From: Verrucomicrobiota bacterium
GTDB lineage: Bacteria > Verrucomicrobiota > Verrucomicrobiia > Opitutales > Puniceicoccaceae
Length of the DNA stretch: 64,000 nucleotides
Assembly: GCA_038744685.1 (NCBI GenBank)
Contig: JBCDMB010000001.1
Span: forward strand, 186,001 to 250,000
Direction of reading: 5' to 3'
Each line of letters begins with the position of its first letter. The first letter of the stretch is position 1. A program made the translations under genes and the position numbers. Under the pieces are notes generated by a model. That model had not been told where the DNA came from. It saw only the letters and a list, made by a program, of their open reading frames with translations, and did not search any database. Shown piece by piece: positions 42,519-50,889 of the stretch.

Positions 42519-43211
42519 TCAGAGCTTCGCAGCCGGTGGATAGTTGCGCACTAACTTCTCTGGTGACACTCCAGCAAGAAAGCGCAGAAGCAAAACGGCG
42601 TTGTGTAGTTGTTGCCTCCAGATCCCATGCGTTCGAAAACGACGGGAAGAGGTGGTTACCGAAGCTGGGAGTACATCGATAGGCCGGGTCTTTCGGGCCC
42701 GCCTCAAGAGATCGACATCTTCGAACAGTGGGATGGCGCGAAAACCACCCAATGCTTCATAGGCTGATCGAGTCACCAGTATCCCTTGATCGCCAAAACG
42801 GGTGAATACCGAATCGAAACGAGTCCACCATGCGCTGAAGCGAAGGAAACGGCTCGCGTCGTCAAATCGTAGTTGAAACATCGCCAGGCGTGCGTTGGCG
42901 CTTGTCATGTAAGCCTTCGCGGCCTCGACGGCTGCTTCATCCAGTCGAGTGTCGGCGTGGAGGAATAGCAGCCAATCCACATCTCCGGCCTCACGTGCTC
43001 CGGCTCTTAGTTGAGACCCACGGGATTTGGGTAAGTCGCGGCATACTTTTGCGCCAAAGGCGGATGCCAAATCGCCGGTATCATCAGTGCTGCCACCATC
43101 GGCCACGACTACTTCAGCATCGGCCCAACCTTCGCGGACCGAAGCCAAAGTAAACGGAATATTCGCTGCCTCATTGAGAGTAGGGATCACAATGGCGAGA
43201 CGGTCTGACAT
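42519..43211 (-). CDS. Family 2 glycosyltransferase, TIGR04283-like
   Basis: A 230-residue GT2-fold protein: AIVIPTLNEAANIPFTLASV, VVVADGGSTDDTGDLA, SRGSQLRAGAREAGDVDWLL with FLHADTRLD (acidic metal motif), then GDQGILVTRSAYEALGGF and LFEDVDLLRRARK. This is the TIGR04283 type, which often occurs beside radical-SAM/selenodomain proteins; none is present here. The acceptor is unknown. It lies 1 bp after the DUF3047 gene and 6 bp before DUF547. ATG 43211. Confidence 0.88.
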   Translation of the reverse strand: MSDRLAIVIPTLNEAANIPFTLASVREGWADAEVVVADGGSTDDTGDLASAFGAKVCRDLPKSRGSQLRAGAREAGDVDWLLFLHADTRLDEAAVEAAKAYMTSANARLAMFQLRFDDASRFLRFSAWWTRFDSVFTRFGDQGILVTRSAYEALGGFRAIPLFEDVDLLRRARKTRPIDVLPASVTTSSRRFRTHGIWRQQLHNAVLLLRFLAGVSPEKLVRNYPPAAKL

Positions 43212-43212
43212 G

Positions 43213-43899
43213 TTACTTGGATTTTTCTGGCGAAGGGCTGATCTCCAGTACCAGATCCCGAAAATCGCCTTCTGCGTAACCGTCGGTGTTATCTGTATCC
43301 ACCATAATGGCGACAGCCGTTACGACCGAGGGAGACTCTCCGAAGAATTGTTTGTAATCCGCCAAAACATCACGGGATTCCTGCAACCATTCCGCTGGGT
43401 TTTCTGTGGACTCGCCGTTCCGCATCACAATGTGGGCGACGAGTTTCGTGTAGGGGCTCGCGAAAGTCGCTCCCACTGGTTCGCGGGCAGACCAGACATA
43501 GTTGATCGCCCGCGTTCGCGTCGGAAAGACCGAGGTCTCAAAAACGACAAAGACCCGGGCTGCGAAATCGTCGCCTGCCTTTGTGCGCTCGGAGACTGAA
43601 CCGTCGAGCTCGGATCGCACCCGCCAAGACCAAGCCAATTCGATTTTCGTCGGGTCTTCGACATCAAGTCGCCGTGCCATCGCCCGATTGGCATTGGTGG
43701 CCTTTCCAGTGACCTCTACTCCGAATTCCCCGTCCTTGATCTCGTATTCCGTTGATGCGATGAGAGGAAATCCACGAGTCTCCCAAAGCTCCTCGAACTC
43801 CTCCGCAGTTGCTCCAAACAGCTGGAGGGAATCCCCACAGAGACGTTGGGATAGGAGAAAAACGGGGAAAAGACAGAAAAGAAAGCTGACTGACCTCAT
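43213..43899 (-). CDS. DUF3047-domain exported protein
   Basis: A 228-residue secreted protein. The signal peptide is MRSVSFLFCLFPVFLLSQRL (1-20 or so). The rest is a single beta-rich DUF3047 domain with KIELAWSWRVRSELD, DDFAARVFVVFE, AINYVWSAREPVGATFASPY and AIMVDTDNTDGYAEGDFRDL. Function unknown. Start ATG 43899 places the signal peptide at the N-terminus; a longer frame to 43953 adds a polar extension. First gene of an operon with a glycosyltransferase and a DUF547 protein. Confidence 0.82.
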   Translation of the reverse strand: MRSVSFLFCLFPVFLLSQRLCGDSLQLFGATAEEFEELWETRGFPLIASTEYEIKDGEFGVEVTGKATNANRAMARRLDVEDPTKIELAWSWRVRSELDGSVSERTKAGDDFAARVFVVFETSVFPTRTRAINYVWSAREPVGATFASPYTKLVAHIVMRNGESTENPAEWLQESRDVLADYKQFFGESPSVVTAVAIMVDTDNTDGYAEGDFRDLVLEISPSPEKSK

Positions 43900-43975
43900 T
43901 GGGCTAGGATCGTCGGCGAAATCGAAGCGATTGCAAACGGTGGAGCCATTCACCGCATGCGCTTGTAGAACGGAA

Positions 43976-44275
43976 TCAATTCTTCTGTTCCCAGCCTCTC
44001 AGCTCGTAGTATTTTTCTTTGGGCTCTCCTGTCCATCCATTGATGCCATGCTTTGGCAACCACCAAAGATGGATGACAAAAACAAACAAGAGCATTGCTC
44101 CAAGAAATACGAAAAACCAGATTCTCCCTATCGTTGCGGAAATCAAAAGGGAAAGGCCTAAGAAAACGAGGAATTTGGCCAGCCGTCGCCACTTTGGAGT
44201 GCCTTCCTCAAAATGGCCGAAGAAAATGTTCCCAACCGCAAATAGGCTAGAAACAAGGGCTACTTCAAACCACAT
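43976..44275 (-). CDS. Small multi-span membrane protein
   Basis: A 99-residue protein with three hydrophobic stretches (WFEVALVSSLFAVGNIFFG; FLVFLGLSLLISATIG; IWFFVFLGAMLLFVFVIHL) and a polar C-terminal tail of about 25 residues ending YYELRGWEQKN. No family recognised. It lies 76 bp upstream of the DUF3047 gene on the same strand. ATG 44275 is the start. Confidence 0.55.
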   Translation of the reverse strand: MWFEVALVSSLFAVGNIFFGHFEEGTPKWRRLAKFLVFLGLSLLISATIGRIWFFVFLGAMLLFVFVIHLWWLPKHGINGWTGEPKEKYYELRGWEQKN

Positions 44276-44371
44276 ATCATTTCTCCGTTGTCACTGTTTA
44301 ACTTCTGCAGAACGCAACTTTCTTAGTGAAGCACAGCGTTTTACGGCTGTTTCTTCAACGGAATTGAACGC

Positions 44372-44458
44372 TTAATGACTCACAAAGACCTCCGGATAGA
44401 TAGCGAATAAGCCCATCGCTGCGAGTAATAGCAAAGCAATGGCAGTGGCGTCTTCCAT
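44372..44458 (-). CDS. Possible 28-residue membrane peptide
   Basis: The short frame reads MEDATAIALLLLAAMGLFAI-YPEVFVSH then TAA. It has an acidic N-terminus and one hydrophobic segment of about 17 residues. It lies alone between the AraC gene and the 99-residue membrane protein, in a gap of 266 bp. No strong ribosome-binding site. Form only supports it. Confidence 0.35.
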   Translation of the reverse strand: MEDATAIALLLLAAMGLFAIYPEVFVSH

Positions 44459-44541
44459 AGTAGCAGATCGGAATTGATTGGAGAGAGTGAAACGAGAAAA
44501 ACTCAAAAACCACATCATATTTTTGACCCCTTTGTAAGGGA

Positions 44542-45414
44542 TCACGCTGTAAATTCTTGGTGGGCAGCTAGGTGTCGTGCCCGATAGGTACGGGGGGTGC
44601 AGCCAAAGCGACGTTGAAACTGATTATTGAAATTGGAGAGGTTGTTGTAGCCTCCAGAAAAGGCGATTTCAGAAATGGAGGAGTCGGATTCAATGAGCTG
44701 TTGGGCGACATTGGAAAGGCGAAGTCCCTGAATGTATGAGTTGGGAGTGCAGCCAATGCGTTGACGAAAGTTTCGGTGAAAAGAAGATTCACTCATACCG
44801 GCAAGCTTGGCGAGTTGGGCGTTGGTAAGAGAGCTGGTGCTGTTTTGGTGAATGTGAGCGAGTACCGTTTCGAGTTGCTTGATCTGTCTGTCGGGGTTCT
44901 TCAGATTGTATCCTTGGGAAGCGAGAGCTTGGGCATCTATGGTCTCGTTAGCGACGTACAGCAGGTTAAAGAGATGAGCGATAGCAGCCATGCCTGAAAA
45001 GGCGAAAACATGATCGAGTTGATCCGAAATTGTGCTGGCGGATATCCCTTGCAGAAGGAGCCCACGGGACGCGCGCTGGTAGATTCGGTTGATCGTAGGT
45101 GTTGTCTCGGGGAGATGTTTGCTCACCTCGAAGATCCGATTGGAGTCGAACTGAAGGCAACGAGAACGGGATAAACGAGTGCCTTTTACGTTGATAAAAG
45201 CATGAGGGAGATTGCTCCCGAAAAGGTAGATTTGGCCGGGTTGAAATTCGCCAACATAATCGCCAACAAGAACGCGACCGGTACTTTGATCGATCCGCAG
45301 AACCTCGAATTCAGGATGTCGGTGATAGGGACAATCGAAAGTTTCCTGATCGAAGTCTCGGCAGCTTAAGGTCTCGGATTTTTGATCGAGGATTTGTTCA
45401 CGAATCGCGCGCAT
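44542..45414 (-). CDS. AraC-family transcriptional regulator
   Basis: A 290-residue regulator. The N-terminal cupin-like sensor has CPYHRHPEFEVLRI and GEFQPGQIYLFGSNLPH. The C-terminal pair of helix-turn-helix motifs is standard: SLTNAQLAKLAGMSESSFHR and SISEIAFSGGYNNLSNFNNQ, with FRQRIGCTPNSYI and RRFGCTPRTYRARH. Its position divergent from the P450 operon suggests that it controls that operon, probably in response to a small ligand such as a sugar. Start ATG 45414. The 312-bp divergent region holds an inverted repeat at 45652-45675. Confidence 0.92.
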   Translation of the reverse strand: MRAIREQILDQKSETLSCRDFDQETFDCPYHRHPEFEVLRIDQSTGRVLVGDYVGEFQPGQIYLFGSNLPHAFINVKGTRLSRSRCLQFDSNRIFEVSKHLPETTPTINRIYQRASRGLLLQGISASTISDQLDHVFAFSGMAAIAHLFNLLYVANETIDAQALASQGYNLKNPDRQIKQLETVLAHIHQNSTSSLTNAQLAKLAGMSESSFHRNFRQRIGCTPNSYIQGLRLSNVAQQLIESDSSISEIAFSGGYNNLSNFNNQFQRRFGCTPRTYRARHLAAHQEFTA

Positions 45415-45726
45415 GGTTTTTGATTATTTTCCGCAGCCGGTCTTCCAGCCCGCCAAGGAGAGCCGTCGTCTTGCTCAAACCCAAAATTGCTCTCGTCAGG
45501 TCCAAAGGAGGTTAATCGAAGTGCCCTACAGCTGACTTTTAGTAGCGGATAAGCGTATCCTATCATAATATTGGCTAAAAAGTAGCATATTTGTGAGATT
45601 AATGGGAGAAAAACATTAGTTTTCGCTCCTAAAGCAGTAGAGAAAGTTTAGGGGATTAGTATACTCTCTAATACCATTGCACCGCGCGGGTCGCGGCCCG
45701 CGTAAGAAAGAGTAAGCCCTACTACC
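45415..45726. promoter_or_regulatory. Divergent AraC / P450 control region
   Basis: No gene in these 312 bp. The stretch 45535-45600 is AT rich (TATCATAATATTGG near 45560) and may hold the promoters. An imperfect inverted repeat lies at 45652-45675 (arms GGGATTAG and CTAATACC, 8-base spacer). A GC-rich hairpin CGCGGG-TCGCGG-CCCGCG follows at about 45685-45702, 24 bp before the P450 start, in the region of its ribosome-binding site. Confidence 0.5.
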
Positions 45727-46878
45727 ATGCCCGATCATCCTGACCCATTTCGCAAAGCTCGTGCCCGGGAGGGAGTTTTGAACGTCGATTGCGACGGCGA
45801 AAATGTGCCGCTCGTGCTCCGCCATGAGGATGCCAAGGAGACGGCGAAAGACTGGCAGACCTTCAGCAGTGACAATCCTCTGATGTGCGTTTTGCACTCG
45901 GAAGCGGATGTGCGTGGAGTGAGACAGCTCCCGCTTGAGATCGACCCACCGGATCATGCTGATTTCAGGGCTTTAGTGCAGCCGCTCTTCAATAAGCCGA
46001 GGGGTGACGCTAAGTTTATCGCTGCTATTGAGCAGATGATCGACGGGATGGTTAGAGAAGCTGTTGGTCTGGGTGAAATTGAAGTGGTGCGAGGATTTGT
46101 TCTTCCGATGCAGAGTAAGGCACTTGCTCTTTTACTTGGAATGCCGGAATCCGAGGCGGATGTTTGGATCAGTTGGGGTCTGCATGTGTTCCACGACCGA
46201 GATGACGACGCGGGTGATGGGCACTTGCTGGAGCAGTACACTGGGAGCCGTTTCAAGCAGGCAGAAGAGGAGCCTGGAAACGATTTTTTCAGCTACCTCA
46301 ACGAGGTTGAATTCCGTGGTCGCAAGTTGACCTTTGATGAGAAGCAAGGGTTCGCGAACGTGACCTTCGCGGGAGGGCGAGATACCATCATAAATACGGC
46401 TGCAAGCATTTTTGCGCACCTTGCCGAAGATCCCGACTCGCTGTTTTTCCTAAGGGAAGATGAATCACGAATCAATCTCGCGGCAGAAGAGTTCGTGCGC
46501 TACGTAAGCCCACTGACCGCGATCACCCGAAAGTGCCCGCACATGGCAAAATTGGCAGGGCAGGAAGTTCCTGAAGGGGGACGGATTGCGATTTGTTGGC
46601 CCTCCGCTAATCGGGATGAAGCGGTATTTGAAGAACCCGATGAGCTCCGTTTGGATCGGGATCCAAATCCCCACATTGGCTACGGGTTTGGCCGTCACAA
46701 TTGCCTCGGCGCGCACCATGCCCGTCTTCTGTTTCGCACCCTGATGAAGTCGCTTTGTAGACATGTGGAGCGCATGGTCCTCATCGAAGCCGAACCGAAG
46801 ATGGAGAAAGAATCTTCCTACGAGCGGCAGGTCGGTTATGAGTCTGTTCACGTCCGTTTCTTCTCGCGCGATGCGTGA
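45727..46878 (+). CDS. Soluble cytochrome P450
   Basis: A 383-residue bacterial class P450 without membrane anchor. The heme-thiolate loop is YGFGRHNCLGAHHAR with Cys326. The I-helix oxygen-activation motif is FAGGRDTIINTA and the K-helix ExxR is EEFVRY. The early block LPLEIDPPDHADFRALVQPL is typical of soluble bacterial P450s. It inserts one oxygen atom into an unknown substrate using two electrons from NADPH. The next gene encodes a diflavin reductase whose possible GTG start overlaps the P450 stop, which strongly suggests that they are partners. Downstream dehydrogenase and esterase imply that the product is an alcohol or an aldehyde such as formaldehyde. ATG 45727. Confidence 0.93.
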   Translation: MPDHPDPFRKARAREGVLNVDCDGENVPLVLRHEDAKETAKDWQTFSSDNPLMCVLHSEADVRGVRQLPLEIDPPDHADFRALVQPLFNKPRGDAKFIAAIEQMIDGMVREAVGLGEIEVVRGFVLPMQSKALALLLGMPESEADVWISWGLHVFHDRDDDAGDGHLLEQYTGSRFKQAEEEPGNDFFSYLNEVEFRGRKLTFDEKQGFANVTFAGGRDTIINTAASIFAHLAEDPDSLFFLREDESRINLAAEEFVRYVSPLTAITRKCPHMAKLAGQEVPEGGRIAICWPSANRDEAVFEEPDELRLDRDPNPHIGYGFGRHNCLGAHHARLLFRTLMKSLCRHVERMVLIEAEPKMEKESSYERQVGYESVHVRFFSRDA

Positions 46879-46922
46879 TCAGATCTACGCCTGATTCCCC
46901 TCTGCACTGCTTAGAGACTGCG

Positions 46923-48659
46923 ATGAACGGCCCAGAAAAGGCACCCTTTACCGATGAACAGATTGCTTGGCTCAATAACCACCTCGCCAAGCAATTTAGC
47001 CAGATTGCAAAACAGCTTGCTTCCTTTCCGCTTTCCGTTGGCGAGGAGCCGAAGGTTCCCGTGACCATTCTATGGGGTTCGCAGACGGGAAATGCAGAAG
47101 GACTCGCGACTCAGATGGCGACTGCATTATCGGAGGGTCGCTTTGAACCATCTGTAAGTGAGGTAGCCAATTACGATGTCGCAAATTTGTCTTCAGAGGA
47201 GAATCTTCTTGTGGTGACCAGCACCTACGGTGATGGCGAGCCACCCGACAATGCGGTTGATTTCGTCGATGCCCTTTGTACGGATACAGCGCCGCGAGTT
47301 GAGGGACTTCGATTCTCCGTCCTGGCTCTAGGCGATTCTCAATATCCTGACTTTTGCGGAGCCGGTAAGAGGATCGACCAACGTCTCGCCGAACTGGGAG
47401 GAGAGCGCTTGTATGAGCGCGTGGATTGCGACGTCGATTTTGATCGACCTTTCGAGGTTTGGAAGAAGGGGGTGTTGGACGCCCTTGGAGCAGGAGCTGC
47501 GACATCCAAGCCTCGGGTTGCTCCAGCGAAAAAGGAGTCTTTTGGAAAGAAGAGGCCGTTTCCTGCACCTATTCTCAACAACTATGACCTCAATCGGGAA
47601 GGTGCCTTCAAGTCCACTCACCACATTGAACTTTCACTCAATGGCTCCGGCCTCGAATACGAAGCTGGAGACGCGCTCGGCGTCTATCCGGTAAACGACG
47701 AGAATGTGGTCGATGAGATTATCGCTGCTCTATCTTTTGACGCCGAAGCTGAGGTGCCACTCCCTGACGGTGGAGAAGCGCCCTTGCGGGAAGCTCTGCT
47801 GAAGAACTACGAGATCCGAACCCTGAGCAAGAAGCTGATCACCGTTTGGCAGGAGCGTAGTGGTTCGGAATCGCTCAAGTCGCTGATCGAAGAAGACAGC
47901 AATGAGGCATGGGAAGAGTTCTTTTTTGGGCGTGACTTGGTTGATCTGGTTATCGACTATCCGGCGAATTTTCACAGTGTTGAGGAGTTTGTGGGCGTTT
48001 TGAAGAAACTGCACCCGCGGCTCTATTCAATTGCCTCTAGCCCGCAAGCTCACCCTGGAGAAGTTCATCTTACGGTGGGAGTGGTCACCTACGAGACATA
48101 TGGTCGTTTGAGGGGAGGAGTCTGTTCGACCTATCTGGCGAACCGAAGCAATGGTTCTCTTCCGAGTGTCTTTGTGCAGCCCAACAAGGCTTTCCGTCCT
48201 CCCGCAAATGATGATGCCCCGATGATTATGGTCGGGCCGGGAACAGGGATCGCACCCTTCCGGGCCTTTCTGGAAGAGCGCGAGGGCAGGGGAGCGAAGG
48301 GGAAGAATTGGCTCTTCTTCGGGAACCCTCACCGCGCAACCGATTATCTCTACGAGGAGTCGTTGGAAGGTTGGAGGGAGAATGGTCTTTTAAGTAAGCT
48401 GGACCTCGCTTTTTCACGTGACCAGACAGAGAAGGTGTATGTGCAGCACCTCATGCTCGAAAGTGGAGCAGAGATCTGGGAGTGGTTGGAAGAGGGGGGC
48501 TACTTTTTTGTGTGCGGCGATGCTTTGCGAATGGCCAAGGATGTGGACAAAGCACTCCACCAGATCGTGCAGGTTTACGGAGGAAAATCGGAGGACGAGG
48601 CGCAGCACTACATCAAGATCCTCAAGAAGGAAAAACGCTACGCCCGCGACGTTTACTAA
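46923..48659 (+). CDS. Diflavin NADPH reductase (CysJ / P450-reductase type)
   Basis: A 578-residue FMN/FAD reductase. The flavodoxin domain (about 40-190) has TILWGSQTGNAEGLATQMA and TSTYGDGEPPDNA; the FAD/NADPH half has LYSIASSP (FAD), GGVCSTYLA, MIMVGPGTGIAPFRAFLEER and the C-terminal YARDVY characteristic of CysJ. No cysI (sulfite reductase hemoprotein) is adjacent, while a P450 gene is directly upstream, so it most likely feeds electrons from NADPH to that P450. Start ATG 46923; a GTG at 46875 overlaps the P450 stop (GTGA) and would add 16 residues. A 40-residue N-terminal helical lead precedes the flavodoxin domain, as in many CysJ proteins. Confidence 0.9.
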   Translation: MNGPEKAPFTDEQIAWLNNHLAKQFSQIAKQLASFPLSVGEEPKVPVTILWGSQTGNAEGLATQMATALSEGRFEPSVSEVANYDVANLSSEENLLVVTSTYGDGEPPDNAVDFVDALCTDTAPRVEGLRFSVLALGDSQYPDFCGAGKRIDQRLAELGGERLYERVDCDVDFDRPFEVWKKGVLDALGAGAATSKPRVAPAKKESFGKKRPFPAPILNNYDLNREGAFKSTHHIELSLNGSGLEYEAGDALGVYPVNDENVVDEIIAALSFDAEAEVPLPDGGEAPLREALLKNYEIRTLSKKLITVWQERSGSESLKSLIEEDSNEAWEEFFFGRDLVDLVIDYPANFHSVEEFVGVLKKLHPRLYSIASSPQAHPGEVHLTVGVVTYETYGRLRGGVCSTYLANRSNGSLPSVFVQPNKAFRPPANDDAPMIMVGPGTGIAPFRAFLEEREGRGAKGKNWLFFGNPHRATDYLYEESLEGWRENGLLSKLDLAFSRDQTEKVYVQHLMLESGAEIWEWLEEGGYFFVCGDALRMAKDVDKALHQIVQVYGGKSEDEAQHYIKILKKEKRYARDVY

Positions 48660-48670
48660 GCCCGTTTTCT

Positions 48671-49780
48671 ATGCCTATCCAAGCAAAAGCAGCAATCTCC
48701 GATGGTGAGGGGTCCTTCTCCATAGAAACTATTGAGGTGAACCCGCCGAAGCGGGGTGAAGTCCTCGTTGCAATCCAGGCGTCTGGCCTTTGCCACACTG
48801 ATTACGATTCCCTGACCTGGGGCTTTGAACACATCATGGGGCACGAAGGTGCGGGTTTTGTGGAAGCGGTGGGTGAGGGTGTCGACCATGTTGAGGTGGG
48901 TGACAAAGTCCTGCTGAACTGGGCGATTCCATGTAAGGATTGCTTCCAGTGCCAGAACGGCAAACAGAACATTTGTGAGGTAAACTCGCAGGTCACTGGC
49001 AAAGATAAATTCGAAGGCATGGCGCATCCAGAGGCCAGTATTTGGAAGGGCAAACCGGTGAAGCGCTCGTTCAACATCGGTACGCTCAGCAGCCACACGG
49101 TGGTGAAGAAGGAGGCTGTTATTCCGTATACTACTGAGATCCCGTTCACTTCGGCTTGTATCATAGGTTGCGGTGTAATGACTGGTTACGGTTCGGTTGT
49201 GAATTCTGCCAAGCTAGCTGCGGGGAGTAGCGCCGTTGTGCTCGGAACGGGTGGCGTGGGACTCAACTCGATTCAGGGAGCACGTATTTCCGGCGCGGCT
49301 AAGGTCATCGCGATCGATGTGAACGAGGAACGTCTCAAAATGGCCAAGCAGTTTGGTGCCACCCATACAATCCTCGCTTCGCGGGAGGACAAGAGGCTGA
49401 TGCAAGCCTCGGAGAAAGTGAAGCAGCTTTGTGGTGGCCGTGGTGCAGACTACGCCTTCGAGTGCACGGGAGTACCTGCTCTTGGTGCTGCCCCACTAGC
49501 GATGATCCGCAGCGCTGGCACAGCGGTGCAGGTCTCAGGCATCGAAGAAGAAATTACGATCGATATGAACCTATTCGAGTGGGATAAGGTTTACATCAAC
49601 CCGCTCTATGGTGGCGCGATGCCCGAATTCGACTTTCCGAAGCTGCTCGAACTCTACGAGCACAAACAACTCAAGCTCGATGAGCTGATTACCCGCACCT
49701 ATCTCCTTGAGGACTTGCAAAAGGCCATCGACGACATGATGGCTGGCCGTAACGCAAAGGGTGTAATTTCTTTTGAATAA
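48671..49780 (+). CDS. Zinc-dependent alcohol dehydrogenase, class III-like
   Basis: A 369-residue medium-chain dehydrogenase. Catalytic zinc ligands are in SGLCHTDYDSL, IMGHEGAGFVE and IIGCGVMTGYG; the structural zinc site is intact as CKDCFQCQNGKQNIC. The NAD-binding motif is VLGTGGVGLNSIQGARISGA with the acidic IAIDVNEERL (Asp, hence NAD preference). The set of motifs fits class III (S-hydroxymethyl-thiol) or aryl/alkyl alcohol dehydrogenases. It is the third gene of the P450 operon, 11 bp after the reductase, and may oxidise the alcohol or the thiol adduct of formaldehyde made by the P450. Start ATG 48671; the longer frame overlaps the reductase. Confidence 0.92.
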   Translation: MPIQAKAAISDGEGSFSIETIEVNPPKRGEVLVAIQASGLCHTDYDSLTWGFEHIMGHEGAGFVEAVGEGVDHVEVGDKVLLNWAIPCKDCFQCQNGKQNICEVNSQVTGKDKFEGMAHPEASIWKGKPVKRSFNIGTLSSHTVVKKEAVIPYTTEIPFTSACIIGCGVMTGYGSVVNSAKLAAGSSAVVLGTGGVGLNSIQGARISGAAKVIAIDVNEERLKMAKQFGATHTILASREDKRLMQASEKVKQLCGGRGADYAFECTGVPALGAAPLAMIRSAGTAVQVSGIEEEITIDMNLFEWDKVYINPLYGGAMPEFDFPKLLELYEHKQLKLDELITRTYLLEDLQKAIDDMMAGRNAKGVISFE

Positions 49781-49806
49781 GGATTTGAAACCACGGATCA
49801 CGGATC

Positions 49807-50619
49807 ATGAAAGATGCGAAGACATCCCATTTCCGCACGACTGAGATCGGTGAATTTCCCTGTACTCGCGGCACTCATAAGGTGGTCACGGTCAAAAGTC
49901 CGGCCCTCAAAGCGAGGGCAGATCTTTCCATTTTCGTTCCTGAGCAAGCCGAAGGTTGCATCGACCTTCCGGTCGTCACTCTTCTGCACGGCGTTTATGG
50001 AAGCCACTGGATCTGGGCTTTGACGGGCAAAGCCCACGAGACTCTACAGGACCTAGTCGATGAGGGTGAAGTGTCACCGATGCTACTGGCTTTACCCTCT
50101 GACGGACTCTGGGGCGACGGCAGTGGCTATGTTCCTCATTCCAGGCAGGATTTTGATGCGTGGATCTCGCAAGATGTGCGGGAAGCGGTCAGTGAAATTA
50201 CGGGCAACCGTAGTAATACACCGCACTTCATCGGCGGTCTTTCGATGGGAGGCTTCGGTGCTTTGCGCCTCGGGGCAAAGTACCCCGAGCGGTACAAAGC
50301 CTTCGCCGGGCATTCCTCCATCACGTCGATTGATCAAATGTCACTCTTTGTTGAGGAGCCGATTGAAGCCTATCCGGAAGTCAAGGGTATTGAACGAAAC
50401 GTTTTGGACGCGATCATGGCCAACCGCGACCGTATTGGCCCTTTCCGTTTTGACTGTGGGGTAGATGACCCGCTCATCGAACACAACCGAACGCTGTCGA
50501 GGGCACTAGATGACGCGGGCGTGGAATTTACCTACGAGGAATTTCCCGGTGGCCACGAGTGGCCCTATTGGGAAGAGCATGTGGTAAGTACCTTCAAGTT
50601 CTTTGCAGCGCAGCTGTAG
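49807..50619 (+). CDS. Alpha/beta-hydrolase of the esterase D / S-formylglutathione hydrolase family
   Basis: A 270-residue hydrolase. The oxyanion region is TLLHGVYGSHWIWALTG, the nucleophile Ser is in GGLSMGGFGALRLG, and the His end is FPGGHEWPYWEEHV; FRFDCGVDDPLIEHN provides the acid. These blocks match the esterase D superfamily, which includes S-formylglutathione hydrolase and some carbohydrate esterases. It lies 26 bp after the alcohol dehydrogenase. Together with a class III-like ADH it suggests thiol-dependent formaldehyde removal, but deacylation of a carbohydrate is also possible. Confidence 0.88.
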   Translation: MKDAKTSHFRTTEIGEFPCTRGTHKVVTVKSPALKARADLSIFVPEQAEGCIDLPVVTLLHGVYGSHWIWALTGKAHETLQDLVDEGEVSPMLLALPSDGLWGDGSGYVPHSRQDFDAWISQDVREAVSEITGNRSNTPHFIGGLSMGGFGALRLGAKYPERYKAFAGHSSITSIDQMSLFVEEPIEAYPEVKGIERNVLDAIMANRDRIGPFRFDCGVDDPLIEHNRTLSRALDDAGVEFTYEEFPGGHEWPYWEEHVVSTFKFFAAQL

Positions 50620-50889
50620 CTGGTTTTTCCATGCTAAAATTCAAGCGTTCTTTTTCCGCCTATCCCGCTGGGATGCGATTGGACTGAAGGTCGCGGCGCT
50701 ACAGGGATTGAAACGTATCTCGATAAGAATCCAATTCCTGCTTCCTTCCCCTTCACTCCGTGAACTTCTGAGGACGCGGGCGCTGCTACGATTCTCCGCT
50801 GCACCACAACTACCAAACCTTTCTGAGTGGTCACGCGATTTGAAAACGACTGGAACTTGGAGATGTTATGTCAGAGAACCGCAATTTCA

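Noticed and set aside
43502-44161. Long plus-strand frame (219 codons) opposite the DUF3047 gene
   Set aside because: It is antisense to a gene with a signal peptide and a recognised domain, is rich in Ser/Arg as shadow frames are, and has no domain.
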